A program made the translations under genes and the position numbers. A stretch of DNA of 23,350 nt from Vulcanisaeta sp. UBA163 (GTDB taxonomy: Archaea; Thermoproteota; Thermoprotei; Thermoproteales; Thermocladiaceae). Below, in pieces: positions 22,519-23,350 of this stretch (within the stretch, counting starts at the first letter, position 1; the number at the start of each line of letters is the position of its first letter). The notes beneath the pieces were generated by a model. That model searched no databases and had not been told where the DNA came from. It saw nothing but the letters and a program-made list of their open reading frames with translations. The DNA lies in NCBI GenBank assembly GCA_002496475.1, contig DAJV01000034.1, positions 1 to 23,350 of the forward strand, given 5' to 3'.

Positions 22519-23350
22519 ATGCCCATCCCTAGGATTAGGACTTATGTGTCTGGATTAGATGAAATATTATATGGCGGGATTCCAGAAAGAAATATCGTAC
22601 TGGTCTCCGGTGGGCCTGGTACGGGTAAGTCAAATACTGGGTAAGCAATTCCTATATAATGGACTTGCGAGGGGTGAAACCGGCATCTTAGTAGCCCTTG
22701 AGGAGCACCCGGTTACCGTTAGGAGAAGTTTTAGACACTTTAAATTGGGATATAACGAAGTTCGAGAAGGAGGGTAAGTTCGCAATTATTGATGCATTTA
22801 CGGCAGGTATTGGCTTGGTTTCCCATAGGGAGAAATACGTTGTTAAGGGTGTTGATAACATTCATGAACTTAATGATGTACTTAGGCAAGCGATTAAGGA
22901 TATAGGTGCTAAGAGGGTTACCATAGACTCCGTAAGTACGTTATACCTGACCAAGCCATCTATCGCCAAGTCAACCGTGATACTCCTCAAGAGGGCCATC
23001 GCCGGCTTAGGCACGATGGCCCTCTTCATAAGCCAAGTCTCCGTTGACGAGCGTGGCTTTGGTGGACCCGGCGTCGAGCATGCCGTTGATGGTATTATTA
23101 GGATGGATCTCGTTGAAATAGATGGTAAGTTATACAGGTCAATAATTATTTGGAAAATGCAAGATATAAAGACATCAATGGTTAGGCACCCAGTGGACAT
23201 AACCGGTGAGGGAGTCGTAATTTACTGGCACAAGTACCTGAAACTAACCGCAACCTCAGCATCTATGCAATCATTGCCCAAGGGGGTTGAGGAAATGAAA
23301 AAGGCCGTTGAGGAGGTGGAGAAAACAGTTAAGACTGAAGCTCATGAGAC
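22519..23350 (+). pseudogene. KaiC/RadA-like ATPase gene with two single-base frameshifts, cut by the window edge
   Basis: The ATG at 22519 opens a KaiC-type RecA-fold ATPase: VSGLDEILYGGIPERNIVLV, then Walker A GGPGTGKS. The frame then hits TAA at 22642. The expected continuation (ILGKQFLYNGLARGETGILV) lies in the next frame, starting after one extra base at about 22633. That frame in turn ends at a stop near 22777, while the rest (WDITKFEKEGKFAIIDAFTAG and onward to the edge) is in the third frame, after one extra base at about 22745. All motifs are otherwise intact, including IDSVS and ISQVSV with the KaiC-type DERGFGGPG, and no stop occurs up to the edge. Recent inactivation is the simplest reading; sequencing error cannot be excluded. 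Confidence 0.75.

Noticed and set aside
22559..22777. 72-codon ORF as an independent gene
   Set aside because: Most of it reads as the middle part of the frameshifted KaiC-like protein; its first residues are out of frame and meaningless.

Overview
The window looks like a stretch of chromosome from a hyperthermophilic crenarchaeon, most likely order Thermoproteales (a Vulcanisaeta/Caldivirga-like genome would fit the moderate GC). The basis is a GAPN-type glyceraldehyde-3-phosphate dehydrogenase close to the Thermoproteus enzyme, an A-type ATP synthase subunit D, an archaeal tRNA-Gly(UCC) with a 16-nt intron and no encoded CCA, class III (archaellin-type) signal peptides, and a TATA-like box 24-30 nt upstream of many start codons, the arrangement of leaderless archaeal genes. 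Taxonomy is inference from gene content only.

Positions 1-6718 hold central metabolism with damaged genes between. A membrane-anchored protein runs off the left edge. The two subunits of class I fumarase are transcribed divergently (alpha on minus, beta on plus). A four-CBS-domain protein is divergent from gapN. A secreted-protein pseudogene on the minus strand carries one frameshift and one stop although its promoter looks intact. A winged-helix PD-(D/E)XK nuclease follows.

Positions 6851-11938 are housekeeping and hypothetical genes. A minus-strand run encodes a circularly permuted YlqF-type GTPase, a paralogue of the primase catalytic subunit that appears to have lost its catalytic residues, a four-helix membrane protein, and a 52-residue CxxC/CxxC zinc-ribbon protein that overlaps it. 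Divergent from this run lie atpD, a possible 38-residue ORF and a SpoIIM/DUF95 membrane protein. A membrane-anchored DsbA-like protein without CXXC and a compact zinc-ribbon protein follow.

Positions 12250-14910 hold the tRNA-Gly gene, an AT-rich spacer and two unrecognised minus-strand genes (476 and 232 residues).

Positions 15025-22238 form the most interesting region, a type IV pilus/archaellum-like secretion cluster. It contains a small prepilin, two membrane-anchored surface proteins (one rich in glycosylation sequons), a main-pilin-like protein with a clear class III signal peptide, a short FlaJ/TadC-like platform protein, a FlaI/GspE-like secretion ATPase, a ParA/MinD-like ATPase and two unrecognised soluble proteins. 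The ParA-like gene and the two soluble proteins next to an archaeal pilus motor suggest a spatial-control module comparable to TadZ/CpaE in bacterial Tad pili. A KaiC/RadA-like ATPase gene broken by two single-base frameshifts runs off the right edge.
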